From contig JAQVOR010000009.1 of the NCBI GenBank assembly GCA_028702535.1, positions 1 through 46,011 on the forward strand: a stretch of 46,011 nt of DNA, in the 5' to 3' direction. A program made the position numbers and the translations under genes. The stretch comes from Bacteroidales bacterium. Lineage in GTDB: Bacteria > Bacteroidota > Bacteroidia > Bacteroidales > ML635J-15. The notes beneath the pieces were generated by a model. It was not told the origin of the DNA, searched no databases, and saw nothing but the letters and a program-made list of their open reading frames with translations. This document shows positions 23,879 through 32,434 of this stretch, one piece after another. The stretch's first letter is position 1. Every line of letters starts with the position of its first letter.

Positions 23879-24757
23879 ATGAAAACAAATTTTACTGGTA
23901 CTGGAGTAGCAATGATAACTCCTTTTAAAGAAGATAAATCGGTTGATTACAACGCATTTGCGAAGTTAATTGATTTTTTGATAGACGGAGATGTCGAATT
24001 TCTGCTTGTAATGGGAACAACCGCAGAGTCTGCAACTTTATCATTTGATGAGAAAAACAAAATACTCGCTTTTGCAAAAGAACAAATTGCAGGCCGAGTG
24101 CCAATAATGTATGGTTTAGGAGGTAACGACACTGCCGATATTGTCGATAAAATAAAAAATACCGATTTATCTGGCGTGGATGGAATATTATCTGTCGCAC
24201 CTTATTATAATAAGCCTAACCAAGAAGGGCTCTATCAACATTTTGCTGCAATTGCTATTGCAAGTCCTGTGCAAGTAATTTTATATAATGTACCTGGACG
24301 CACAGTAGTTAACATATTACCTCAAACTGTACTTAGACTTGCAAATGATTTTGAGAACATAGTAGCAATCAAAGAAGCTTGTGGCTCGGTTGATCAAATT
24401 ATGGAGTTAATAAGAATTATGCCAAAAGATTTTACAGTGATTTCGGGTGATGACGGCTTAACATTACCGCTTATTGCTGCTGGTGCCGAAGGTGTTATAT
24501 CTGTTATTGCAAACGCATTTCCGAAGCCATGGTCAGATATGGTTAGATACGCTAAAAAATACCAATTTGACAAAGCAAAACCTATTCATTACAGGTATTT
24601 GCCAACTATATCCAACCTGTTTGCCGAAGGAAATCCTGCAGGTGCAAAAGCATATCTATCGCAAATGCAAATTATTGAAAATCATCTTCGACTGCCAATG
24701 ATACCAGTTAGTGATAAACTTTTAACAACTATTATAAGCGATTTGAAAGCCGAATAA
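23879..24757 (+). CDS. dapA: 4-hydroxy-tetrahydrodipicolinate synthase
   Basis: 292 residues, full length. Family signatures: GTGVAMITPF at the start, GTTAESATLS (~44-53) with the conserved T-T pair, YNVPGRTVV (~133-141) with the catalytic Tyr, and the Schiff-base Lys in VAIKEACGS (~161). GDD and GAEGVISVIAN follow. It condenses pyruvate with aspartate semialdehyde in lysine/diaminopimelate synthesis. It is coupled to the DUF6913-like gene in front of it. Confidence 0.95.
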   Translation: MKTNFTGTGVAMITPFKEDKSVDYNAFAKLIDFLIDGDVEFLLVMGTTAESATLSFDEKNKILAFAKEQIAGRVPIMYGLGGNDTADIVDKIKNTDLSGVDGILSVAPYYNKPNQEGLYQHFAAIAIASPVQVILYNVPGRTVVNILPQTVLRLANDFENIVAIKEACGSVDQIMELIRIMPKDFTVISGDDGLTLPLIAAGAEGVISVIANAFPKPWSDMVRYAKKYQFDKAKPIHYRYLPTISNLFAEGNPAGAKAYLSQMQIIENHLRLPMIPVSDKLLTTIISDLKAE

Positions 24758-24770
24758 TACTAATTTTGTC

Positions 24771-24811
24771 ATAAAACTATTTTACAATAAAATTTATTAG
24801 AATAGTTTTAT
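24771..24811 (+). terminator. Long inverted repeat after dapA
   Basis: Perfect 11-base arms ATAAAACTATT (24771-24781) and AATAGTTTTAT (24801-24811) with a 19-base AT-rich loop begin 13 bases after the dapA stop. AT-rich, so weak as a terminator. The right arm overlaps TATATTTG (24809-24816), an exact -7 box for the next gene, so it could equally be an operator. Confidence 0.4.
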
Positions 24812-24853
24812 ATTTGGCAACTATTTTATACACACATTATTAATACAACAATT

Positions 24854-25555
24854 ATGAGAGCTAAACTTAAAGCATTTTTTTACGCATTAAGACTGCATAT
24901 TTTTATTCCATCAAATATTCTTTTCTTTTTGGGAAACCTTGCTGGACTTTCGAGATTTGTCCATAAACACAAAAAAGATGGAATGTGTGATTATTATTCA
25001 TCAAAATTCGATTATGCTAAACGTGAAAAACTTTATGAGTACGTTATCGATAAATTTAATCTAAATGATGACGGAATTGATTTTCTTGAATTTGGCGTTT
25101 CCAAAGCCGTATCTTTTAGGTGGTGGGCAAACAAAATAACAAATGCAGAATCGAGGTTTTATGGTTTCGATACTTTTACGGGATTACCTGAAGATTGGGG
25201 CACATTTAAAGCTGGCGATATGTCAACTGGAAATGAGTTGCCAAAAATCGGAGATAAACGTGTATGCTTTTATCAAGGATTGTTTCAGCAAACATTATTG
25301 CCGTTTTTAACAAATTATGACAACTCAAAAAGAAAAATTATTCATTTAGATGCTGACTTATATTCATCTACACTTTATATACTGACAATTATGTATCCCT
25401 ACTTAAAACCAGGAGATATTTTGTTTTTCGATGAATTTAGCGTGCCAATGCATGAGTATAAAGCATTTATGGAATGGACAAAATCATTTTATGTTGAATA
25501 TGAAGTTTTGGGATCAGTTAATAACTTTTTTAGATTAGCAATAATAATTAAATAG
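24854..25555 (+). CDS. TylF/MycF-like class I methyltransferase
   Basis: 233 residues. LEFGVSKAVSFRWWA (~78-92) is the SAM-binding first strand and loop. FYGFDTFTGLPEDWG follows, then a HLDADLYSSTLY motif (~165) with the metal-binding acidic residues of the macrocin O-methyltransferase family. FFDEFSVPMHEYKAF also fits. The N-terminal ~30 residues are hydrophobic, possibly membrane-associated. Such enzymes methylate sugars or glycans; the substrate is unknown here and no glycan genes are adjacent. Confidence 0.82.
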   Translation: MRAKLKAFFYALRLHIFIPSNILFFLGNLAGLSRFVHKHKKDGMCDYYSSKFDYAKREKLYEYVIDKFNLNDDGIDFLEFGVSKAVSFRWWANKITNAESRFYGFDTFTGLPEDWGTFKAGDMSTGNELPKIGDKRVCFYQGLFQQTLLPFLTNYDNSKRKIIHLDADLYSSTLYILTIMYPYLKPGDILFFDEFSVPMHEYKAFMEWTKSFYVEYEVLGSVNNFFRLAIIIK

Positions 25556-25630
25556 TATTTTTACGAATGTCTGAGAGTTAAAATTCGCTAAAGTTCAAGA
25601 GCTGTGTTATAATATATTCAGAGGGCTAGA

Positions 25631-26941
25631 TTATTTTATATTCAAATTCATAAACCACTCTGTAAGTGCATTAATTCCTTCAACAACTTCGGGGCAACAT
25701 TTTAACATGAAATTATTAATACTATTATTATCATTTTGAATCATGTTTACATTATCGAGTGCAAGTTGACCGTTAAAATTCACATAGGCTAATCTAGCTA
25801 AGAGTTCATCATCTTTATGTCCAAAATCAGTTCCAGGCAACATTGCAACACCAGTTTCTTTAAGAAGTGCTGAACACATTTGAGCTGATGTTGTAATTTT
25901 TCGATTTTCGAGTAATTCTCGATAATATGAGAAATCTGGAAACAAATAAAATCCGCCATTCACCTGTGGGACAACGATTTGTGCATTAGCAAGTTCGTTT
26001 CTAATATATTTTGCCATTGTCCTCAATATCAGTCTGGAGTCCTCTAAATATTTATCAATTGCCGGACTTCCATTAAATGCTGTAACAGCTGCGAATTGTA
26101 TAGGTGCTGAAGTTGATGTGTAAGTTTCACTGGCAACAATAGCCATTGCATCACGTAACCAATAAAGTTCCTTAGGAAAAATAAAAGTCCCCAAGCGCCA
26201 ACCTCCTGCACCGCACCATTTGCTTAAACCTGTGCTAATTATTGTTCCTTCGGGATAAAATCTTGCAATTGACACATGTTGTGCCTGATGGTGCAATAAT
26301 CCATAAATCTCATCAGAAACTAAAATCACTTTGTATTTACGAGATACTGCTGCAAGTTCTTTTAGTCTTTCAAGTTTGTATGTGCAACCAGTTGGATTTG
26401 ATGGATAATTTAAAATCACAACTCTTGGTCGGTCTGGATCGCTTTTGCAAATTTCTTCGAGCATTTGTGGCGACAATCTATAACCATCTTCAAGTTTTGT
26501 AGGCACCCAATGCACATGACGACCAATAATATATGCCTGTGGAAAATATGACACCCAACTCGGTGTTGGAATTATAAGATCTCCATAATAAACCAATTGC
26601 AAAATAAAAATAAGCTCTTTACTACCTGGACCTATTAAAACATCATCGGCAGTAGCTTTTACATGCTGAGTTTTTACAATAAAATTTGCAATTGACTCCC
26701 TTAATTCTGGCAAACCTTTTACAGGCAAGTAATCCTTTTCGGCAGCATGCTTTTGCAAGCTCTTCACAACCTCTGCTGGCACAGGAAAAGGAGATTGTCC
26801 AAGACCAAATTTATAAACTTTTTTACCTTCTGCTCTCATCTTGTTACTCAATTCATTTATTGCCAAAGTCGCCGATGGCTTTAATCCACGCACATTCAAA
26901 TTGAGATTAATCGGATGGTCTTGTTTTTCAGTTTTGCTCAT
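25631..26941 (-). CDS. PLP-dependent class I/II aminotransferase
   Basis: About 436 residues from ATG at 26941; an ATG eight codons upstream (26965) is also possible. Fold-type I marks: GLGQSPFPVP near the N-terminus, NYPSNPTGCTY (~187), SDEIYG (~212-217), and the PLP lysine in STGLSKWCGAGGWRLG (~241), with the phosphate-binding Arg. It would transfer an amino group between an amino acid and a 2-oxoacid; specificity is not clear (aspartate/tyrosine-type). Stands alone, facing the methyltransferase gene. Confidence 0.85.
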   Translation of the reverse strand: MSKTEKQDHPINLNLNVRGLKPSATLAINELSNKMRAEGKKVYKFGLGQSPFPVPAEVVKSLQKHAAEKDYLPVKGLPELRESIANFIVKTQHVKATADDVLIGPGSKELIFILQLVYYGDLIIPTPSWVSYFPQAYIIGRHVHWVPTKLEDGYRLSPQMLEEICKSDPDRPRVVILNYPSNPTGCTYKLERLKELAAVSRKYKVILVSDEIYGLLHHQAQHVSIARFYPEGTIISTGLSKWCGAGGWRLGTFIFPKELYWLRDAMAIVASETYTSTSAPIQFAAVTAFNGSPAIDKYLEDSRLILRTMAKYIRNELANAQIVVPQVNGGFYLFPDFSYYRELLENRKITTSAQMCSALLKETGVAMLPGTDFGHKDDELLARLAYVNFNGQLALDNVNMIQNDNNSINNFMLKCCPEVVEGINALTEWFMNLNIK

Positions 26942-26965
26942 ACATATATTTATTAAATCTTGCAT

Positions 26966-27333
26966 AAAAATAATAAAAATAATAATAGGATAGCAATAAA
27001 TGGTGCAAATTGTTGTAAAACAGATTTATTAAAACTAGCATATCCTCAAAATAAAACTCCCAAACAGCAATAAAGGTTTTTATTAAAATGGAGAAGAGCT
27101 AATAAAAAAAGATATTTTTTTATTTTTTACTTACAAATATGTCTTATACTACCTCTATATATCATCATAAAAAGATGCTTCCGAAAACAATTCGCCTTAT
27201 CATTTATCGTAATCTAGAATATCATTCACGTACTTTTCTGTCATATTTTAGTTGTTTTTTTATCAGAATTTTCAACATTTGTGTCTCCATATTGTTATGT
27301 ATGCATTGATAAATTAATTTAACTAAAACTATA
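26966..27333. other. Divergent AT-rich intergenic region
   Basis: 368 bases between the aminotransferase and thioredoxin genes, both pointing away. No gene, RNA or convincing TAnnTTTG/TTTG promoter pair was found by eye. Confidence 0.5.
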
Positions 27334-27750
27334 ATGAAAATATTTTTACTAACGATTGGAGGATTATTTGTTTTATTAATTCTATACACGCTTATTATGG
27401 CTCGCCGCATGAAAAAGACACCGGCAGATGCAGATAACGAAAACATAAAAATACTTACCGATCAGAGTTTCGATAACCAAATAAAAAAGGGTGTAACACT
27501 TGTTGATTTTTGGGCTCCTTGGTGTATGCCATGCAAAATGATGATACCAGTATTAAATGAATTATCACAAGATGATAGTCATGATGCAATAATTGCTAAA
27601 CTTAATGTTGATGAAAATCAGAAAACAGCAGCAAAATATGGCGTTCGTAGTATCCCGACATCAATAATTTTTAAAAATGGAAAGGAAATAAAACGATTTG
27701 TAGGAGTTAAACCAACGCAATTTTTTGTTAAACAAATCAAATCAATTTAA
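27334..27750 (+). CDS. Membrane-anchored thioredoxin
   Basis: 138 residues. One N-terminal membrane helix (ILLTIGGLFVLLILYTLIMA region, residues ~4-23) is followed by a positively charged stretch (RRMKK) and a thioredoxin domain (~38-138). The active site is WAPWCMPCKMM, i.e. CMPC instead of the usual CGPC. The cis-proline motif SIPTSIIF and GVK near the end are present. The basic residues after the helix suggest the domain faces the cytoplasm, though the reverse cannot be excluded. A disulfide reductase. Confidence 0.9.
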   Translation: MKIFLLTIGGLFVLLILYTLIMARRMKKTPADADNENIKILTDQSFDNQIKKGVTLVDFWAPWCMPCKMMIPVLNELSQDDSHDAIIAKLNVDENQKTAAKYGVRSIPTSIIFKNGKEIKRFVGVKPTQFFVKQIKSI

Positions 27751-27924
27751 TATTATATTTTCAAAAATTAGCTAAGGGTTTGTCAAATAATAAAGTATGC
27801 AGAATTGACTGAGCTATTTTGTTGTTTTTCGAGACGCAAAATTTAACTAATAGCTTGCTCAATTCGATAAAAACTCATACTTCAATAAATAAAAAGAAAT
27901 AAAATTTAACTTATATAAAATATT

Positions 27925-27954
27925 TTGCTAATTTTATCAAGAATTATTTAGCAA
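27925..27954. promoter_or_regulatory. Inverted repeat TTGCTAA / TTAGCAA upstream of the first XRE gene
   Basis: TTGCTAA (27925-27931) and TTAGCAA (27948-27954) are perfect 7-base arms, 17 bases before the ATG. A likely autoregulatory operator of the small XRE controller; compare the sites at 40639-40700. No other structure is clear in 27751-27924. Confidence 0.4.
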
Positions 27955-27970
27955 GATTATTTTTTCAATT

Positions 27971-28297
27971 ATGAAAGAAACATTTGGAGAATTTTTAAAA
28001 AATTTGAGAGTTGAAAACGAAATGACCTTAACTCAACTTGGTGCAAAACTCGGAATTGACAGCGGAGCTTTAAGTAAAATTGAAAATAACAAAAGAAAGT
28101 TAGATGAAAAGATTTTGCCTAAAATTGCTAAAGTATTCAAACTTAATTTAGATAAATTAAAAGATGAGTTTATTAGTGAACAAATTGCTTATAAAGTATA
28201 TGAAAATAATTGTACAAATAATGTTCTAAAACTTGCAGAAGAAAAAATTGAATATATTAAACAAAGAAATTATAAACAAGGAAGTTTAGATTTATAA
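27971..28297 (+). CDS. XRE-family HTH controller of a restriction-modification locus
   Basis: 108 residues. N-terminal Xre/Cro HTH (~5-63): TLTQLGAKLGIDSGALSKIEN is the helix-turn-helix, with the S-K-I-E-N recognition helix end. The C-terminal ~45 residues form an extra helical domain. By eye ~45% identical over its full, gap-free length to the protein at 40703-41029, which also precedes a DNA methyltransferase. It ends 2 bases before the (broken) restriction-modification gene, so it is probably the C-protein-type regulator of that enzyme. The gene itself is intact. Confidence 0.82.
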   Translation: MKETFGEFLKNLRVENEMTLTQLGAKLGIDSGALSKIENNKRKLDEKILPKIAKVFKLNLDKLKDEFISEQIAYKVYENNCTNNVLKLAEEKIEYIKQRNYKQGSLDL

Positions 28298-28299
28298 TT

Positions 28300-30635
28300 A
28301 TGGCAAACGAAAGAAAAACAGAACAAATAGTTCGCAAACATTTTGAAAAGTTTGCAGAACAATAATTATTGAAGAACAAAAATCTGATAATGCTAAAATT
28401 GACAAATTACTTAAAACAGCATCAAAAAAGGGAACAGGACAAGGTTATCCTGAATTTAATATTTCTTTTAAAGAAAATTCAAATTTATTAATTGTTATAG
28501 AATGTAAAGCAGAAGTTAGCAAACACGAAAGTAAAAATAGAATAAAATATTCAGAATATGCTGTTGATGGAGCTTTGCTATATGCTTCATATTTGTCTAA
28601 AAATTTTGATGTTATTGCAATAGCTGTAAGTGGCGACACAAAACAATCATTAAAAATATCCCATTTTCTACATTTAAAATCTGAAAAAAAAGCAATACCA
28701 AAATTTGACGATAAATTTTTAAGTGCAAACGATTATTTAAAAGCTTACGAAAATAGCGAAGAAAAATTTAGACAAGATTATAATACCCTTTTAGAGTTTA
28801 CCAAAGAATTAAACTGAAAACTTCATACGCATAAAATACTTGGCAGTCAAAGAAGTTTGCTAATCAGCTCTATATTAATAGCATTAGAATGCAAACCTTT
28901 CAAAAAAACGTATGGAGACTATAATAATGCTGAAAATCTTTCTAAATTTTTAACTCAAACAGTATCTAATGAATTAGAAAATGCTAATATTACAGGCAAA
29001 AAATTAGATAATTTAAACATTCAGTTTAGTTTTATTAATACAGATACATCATTATCAAAAAAAGAAAATGTTCTTAAAAATATTATTGATGAAATAGACG
29101 AAAACGTTAACACCTTTATTAAAACTCATCGATACTTTGATGTTCTTGGTCAACTATACATTGAGTTTTTAAGTTATGCTAATAGTGATAAAGGTCTTGG
29201 TATTGTTTTAACACCACCACATATAACAGAATTATTTTCAGATTTGGCAGGAGTTAATAAAAACACGATAGTTTATGATAATTGTACCGGAACTGGCGGT
29301 TTTCTAATTAGTGCAATGAGTAAAATGATAAAAGATGCAAAAAATGACCAAGATAAAATTGATGAAATTAAAGCAAATCAACTAATTGGCACAGAATATC
29401 AATCTCATATTTTTGCTCTGGCTATATCAAACATGTACATCCATCAAGATGGGAAAACTAATATTATAAATGGTAGTTGTTTTGATGAAGAAATAATCAA
29501 ACAGGTAAAAGAAAGAAAACCAACAGTAGGTTTTCTAAATCCGCCTTATAAGTCAAACAAAAAAACAGATACTGACGAATTAGAATTTATTTTAAATAAT
29601 TTGGAGTGTATAAATGATGGTGGAACTAGTGTTGCTATTGTTCCAATGCAAAGTGCTTTAGCAACAAAAGGAAAAGTTTATGAGTTAAAAAAGAAATTAT
29701 TAGAAAAACATACTCTTGAAGCAGTTTTATCAATGCCAGACGAATTGTTTTTTAATTCAAAAGTAGGTGTTGTTTCTTGTATTATGGTTTTTACAGCACA
29801 CAGACAACACAGCAAACATAAAGAAACATACTTTGGTTACTATAAAAACGATGGTTTTGTAAAACGAAAGACAAAAGGCAGAATTGACGCTTATGGAAAC
29901 TGGGAAAAGATAAAAGAAAAATGGTTGTCAAATTATATTAATAAAAAACATGAACCAGGATTAAGTGTAAATAAAAGTGTAACGGCAGAAATGGAATGGG
30001 TGGCAGAAGCCTATATGGAGACTAAATATTCTGTTTTAAACAAGAATATGTTTTCTCAAACATTAATAGATTATGCTACATTTCTGTTTGGGAATAAACT
30101 TTCAAATGAAGTCTCATCCAAAGCTTATAATAATGAAGATATTGTTTTAGATACAAAAAGTTGGATTTCATTTAAATTAGATGAACTTTTCACTATTACT
30201 GGCAGAAAAACGACTCCCTTGTTAGAATTAGAAGAATACGGTAATGGTGTATTCCCTTATGTAACAACACAAGCAACAAATAACGGAATTGAAGGTTTTT
30301 ATGATTTTAGCACAGAAAAAGGAAATGTCTTGACAGTTGACAGTGCTGTTTTAGGTTATTGTTCATATCAAGAATTAGATTTTTCTGCAAGCGACCACGT
30401 TGAAAAATTAATTCCAAACTTTGAAATGAACAAGTATATTGCTATGTTTCTGGTAACGATTATGAATTTAGAAAGATATAGATATAACTATGGTAGAAAA
30501 TGTAGTCAAACAAGAATGAAAGAAATAAGTATAAAATTGCCTTCAAAAGACAATAAACCTGATTTTGCATTAATGGAAAATTACATAAAGACATTACCAT
30601 ATTCATTATCAATAAAAATGAAGGAAAGTGAATAA
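28300..30635 (+). pseudogene. Broken single-chain restriction-modification enzyme (nuclease + N6-adenine methylase + specificity domain)
   Basis: The frame starts with ATG at 28300 (MANERKTEQIVRKHFEKF) and must shift by one base between 28347 and 28363. It then continues to an in-frame TGA at 28815-28817 and resumes in the same frame to 30635. Parts in order: a PD-(D/E)XK-like nuclease (PEF ... IVIECKAE at ~28450-28510), an N6_Mtase domain with NCTGTGGFL (~29280) and NPPY (~29539), and a C-terminal type I S-like recognition domain (from WISFKLDELF, ~30160). An intact copy would be ~778 residues, resembling type IIG/BcgI-like single-chain enzymes. Two lesions make it a pseudogene unless both are sequencing errors; the AAT-rich site of the first gives no clear slippery run. 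Confidence 0.82.
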
Positions 30636-30766
30636 ATACCTAAATTTTTAAACGAACAAAACACACTCAGCATAAAATCTTGATAAGCCATAAACATAAA
30701 AATTTCGTTGTTTTGTGAAATATTTTGCGATGTTAATATTATTTTTTGTAAAAATAGTAAAATAAA

Positions 30767-30798
30767 TTTGGATAGTGAGCATATGTTCACTATCTTTG
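30767..30798 (+). promoter_or_regulatory. DUF134 promoter with a palindromic operator filling it
   Basis: TTTG (30767-30770) and TATCTTTG (30791-30798) are 20 bases apart, a perfect Bacteroidota promoter. Palindrome GATAGTGA (30771-30778) / TCACTATC (30787-30794), centred on CATATG, occupies exactly the spacer and the first half of the -7 box. A protein bound there must block RNA polymerase. The first gene downstream codes for an HTH protein, so autorepression is the simplest reading. Confidence 0.72.
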
Positions 30799-30821
30799 CA
30801 TTAAATAAATACATAAACAAC

Positions 30822-31367
30822 ATGTCACCACGTCGAAAAAGGATGAGAAAAATATTCGGACCGCCTGCAATTAAATCTTTGCAGCCACGACGAAGAGGTG
30901 GAGGCAGTATAAGTTCTGAACCGGTAATTTTATTGCTTGAGGAATATGAAGCCATAAAATTATGTGATTACGATTTAATGACACATCAAGAAGCTTCTGA
31001 AATAATGGGAGTTTCTCGACCAACATTCACAAGAATTTATGCAGCGGCAAGACGTAAAGTAGCACTTTCGCTTGTTGAGGTTAAAGCAATACTTATAGAA
31101 GGTGGCAAAGTCTATTACGATAGTGAATGGTGCGAGTGTAATGATTGTGGATGTAGCTTTAACCATTCTGACGCAAGCTCGCAACCCGATATTTGCCCAT
31201 TATGCGGTAGCAAAAATGTAAAAACTTGCTTACCCAACTCTGAGGATGATAATTTGTGCGAATGTTCAAATTGTAACGCAAAATTTACTTTACTTGAAGA
31301 TGCAAATTGCATCAATAAACTTTGTCCTTTTTGTGGTGGAGAAATTTATAAATCTGTTTCAAAATAA
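30822..31367 (+). CDS. DUF134 HTH regulator with two zinc ribbons
   Basis: About 181 residues from ATG at 30822. The frame is open back to 30708, but those extra residues cover the promoter and the family starts MSPRRKRMRKI. HTH: MTHQEASEIMGVSRPTFTRIYAAARRKVA, similar to sigma region 4. The N-terminal RRK/GPP segment and ILLLEEYEAIKLCDYD are typical of DUF134. The C-terminus, longer than the basic family, has two CxxC-type zinc ribbons: CECNDCG...CPLCGS and CECSNCN...CPFCGG. Genes of this family usually sit with NifX-like metallo-cluster proteins. Its operator overlaps its promoter. Metal or cluster sensing through the ribbons is inferred. Confidence 0.85.
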   Translation: MSPRRKRMRKIFGPPAIKSLQPRRRGGGSISSEPVILLLEEYEAIKLCDYDLMTHQEASEIMGVSRPTFTRIYAAARRKVALSLVEVKAILIEGGKVYYDSEWCECNDCGCSFNHSDASSQPDICPLCGSKNVKTCLPNSEDDNLCECSNCNAKFTLLEDANCINKLCPFCGGEIYKSVSK

Positions 31368-31398
31368 AATAATAAATAAACTAATAAATTAATAAAAT

Positions 31399-31722
31399 AT
31401 GAAAGTAGCAATTACATCAACAGGAGACAACTTAGAATCGAAAATTGACCCACGTTTTGGGCGATGTGCATTCTTTGTTATCTATGACACTGAGACCAAA
31501 TCAACAGAGTTTTTACTCAATCCAAACAAAAATGCAAGTAACGGAGCAGGTCCTGCTTCAGTACAAATGGTTGCAGATAAAGGTGCGAAAAAAATTGTCT
31601 CTGGTGAATTTGGAATGAAAATAAAGTCTATGCTTGACGGTTTAGAAATACAGATGATTGTAATTAAAGATCATCAAAAATCAATCCAAAGCATTATAGA
31701 TATGTTAAATAATAATAATTAA
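31399..31722 (+). CDS. NifX/NafY-like Fe-Mo-cofactor-binding-fold protein
   Basis: 107 residues. MKVAITSTGDNLESKIDPRFGRC (first half), then FFVIYDTET, GAGPASVQMVADKGAKKIVSG and IKDHQKSIQSIIDML. This is a single 'dinitrogenase iron-molybdenum cofactor' (Nitro_FeMo-Co) domain, in the free-standing form common in anaerobes without nitrogenase. No nif genes are nearby. It may carry a metal cluster. 31 bases after the DUF134 gene. Confidence 0.88.
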   Translation: MKVAITSTGDNLESKIDPRFGRCAFFVIYDTETKSTEFLLNPNKNASNGAGPASVQMVADKGAKKIVSGEFGMKIKSMLDGLEIQMIVIKDHQKSIQSIIDMLNNNN

Positions 31723-31736
31723 ATAAGGAGGTTAAT

Positions 31737-31958
31737 ATGCCAAATTTTGATCAAACAGGTCCTGAAGGACAAGGTTCTATGACAGGGCGAAAAATGGGTA
31801 AATGTGCAGGGAGTAATCCTGAAGACACTACTAATTTAGGTTTAGGACGCAGACTAGGTCGCAAAAGCGGTCGTGGTTTGGGTAATGGTGCTGGGCGTGG
31901 TGCCGGTCGTGGCTTAGGTCGCGGTGCTGGTCGTGGTAATCAAAACACAGAAGTTTAA
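31737..31958 (+). CDS. DUF5320 small Gly/Arg-rich protein
   Basis: 73 residues. The start (MPNFDQTGPEGQGSMTGRKMGKC) follows the DUF5320 pattern GPxGxGxMTGRxxGxC. The C-terminal half is a repeat of G-R-G/G-A-G-R units with a strongly basic, disordered character. A clear GGAGG ribosome site 7 bases before the ATG is unusual for this phylum. Members occur next to NifX-like and DUF134 genes; function unknown. 14 bases after the NifX-like gene; a terminator follows. Confidence 0.82.
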   Translation: MPNFDQTGPEGQGSMTGRKMGKCAGSNPEDTTNLGLGRRLGRKSGRGLGNGAGRGAGRGLGRGAGRGNQNTEV

Positions 31959-31982
31959 TTAAAATAAATTTTTACCTGCACT

Positions 31983-32031
31983 AAGGCAGCGAGATTATAT
32001 AGCGTCTGCTTATATCTCGCTTGCCTTTTTG
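31983..32031 (+). terminator. Terminator (partial) inside the metal-protein cluster
   Basis: AAGGCA-GCGAGAT (31983-31995) pairs with ATCTCGC-TTGCCTT (about 32013-32027) with one bulge and is followed by TTTT. It would end the DUF134-NifX-DUF5320 transcript or attenuate read-through into the second NifX-like gene. Confidence 0.75.
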
Positions 32032-32050
32032 CCTAATTAAAAAATTATAT

Positions 32051-32434
32051 ATGAATAGAATTATTGCACTTCCAATGGAAAATGGCAAATTATGTGAACA
32101 TTTTGGCCATTGTCAGTATTTTGCTATCGTAAAAGTTGAAGACGGAAAAATAACTGACATTAAAGAGGTAGAACCACCAGAGCACGTACCTGGATTGTAT
32201 CCAAGATGGGTAGCAAGTTTTGGTGTAACGGATGTTATTACTGGCGGCATGGGTCAAAAAGCAATAGAATTGTTTAACGAACAAAAAATAAATGCTTTCG
32301 TTGGAGCTCCAATCAAAGCTGCTAAAGAATTAGTAGAAGATTTTATCGGTAATAAATTGACGCTCTCAGCAAATTTTTGCAATCACGACCACGACCACGG
32401 AGATGGACATGAACACAGTAACTGCAAACACTAA
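32051..32434 (+). CDS. Second NifX/NafY-like protein with His-rich tail
   Basis: 128 residues from ATG at 32051; an earlier frame start at 32021 lies in the terminator. MNRIIALPMENGKLCEHFGHCQYF is the variant Nitro_FeMo-Co start with Cys/His ligands. GGMGQKAIELFNEQKI and VGAPIKAAKELVEDF follow. The tail is rich in His/Asp (NHDHDHGDGHEH) with CKH at the end, a probable metal-binding region. Its last 32 bases overlap the next gene. Confidence 0.87.
   Translation: MNRIIALPMENGKLCEHFGHCQYFAIVKVEDGKITDIKEVEPPEHVPGLYPRWVASFGVTDVITGGMGQKAIELFNEQKINAFVGAPIKAAKELVEDFIGNKLTLSANFCNHDHDHGDGHEHSNCKH

Noticed and set aside
27222-27446. A 74-codon minus-strand frame upstream of the thioredoxin gene
   Set aside because: It overlaps the start of the thioredoxin gene antisense and begins inside that coding region; no recognisable features.
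28815-28817. TGA as selenocysteine or programmed read-through
   Set aside because: The position is not a catalytic Cys/Sec site, there is no obvious SECIS-like hairpin, and the same gene has a separate frameshift, so decay or error is simpler.
30581-30955. A 124-codon minus-strand frame over the DUF134 promoter
   Set aside because: It is antisense to the 3' end of the restriction gene, the promoter/operator and the start of the DUF134 gene; no family pattern is seen.
31399-32434. Reading the NifX-like genes as part of a nitrogenase locus
   Set aside because: No nifH, nifD, nifK, nifE, nifN or nifB is present; free-standing members are common in non-fixing anaerobes.
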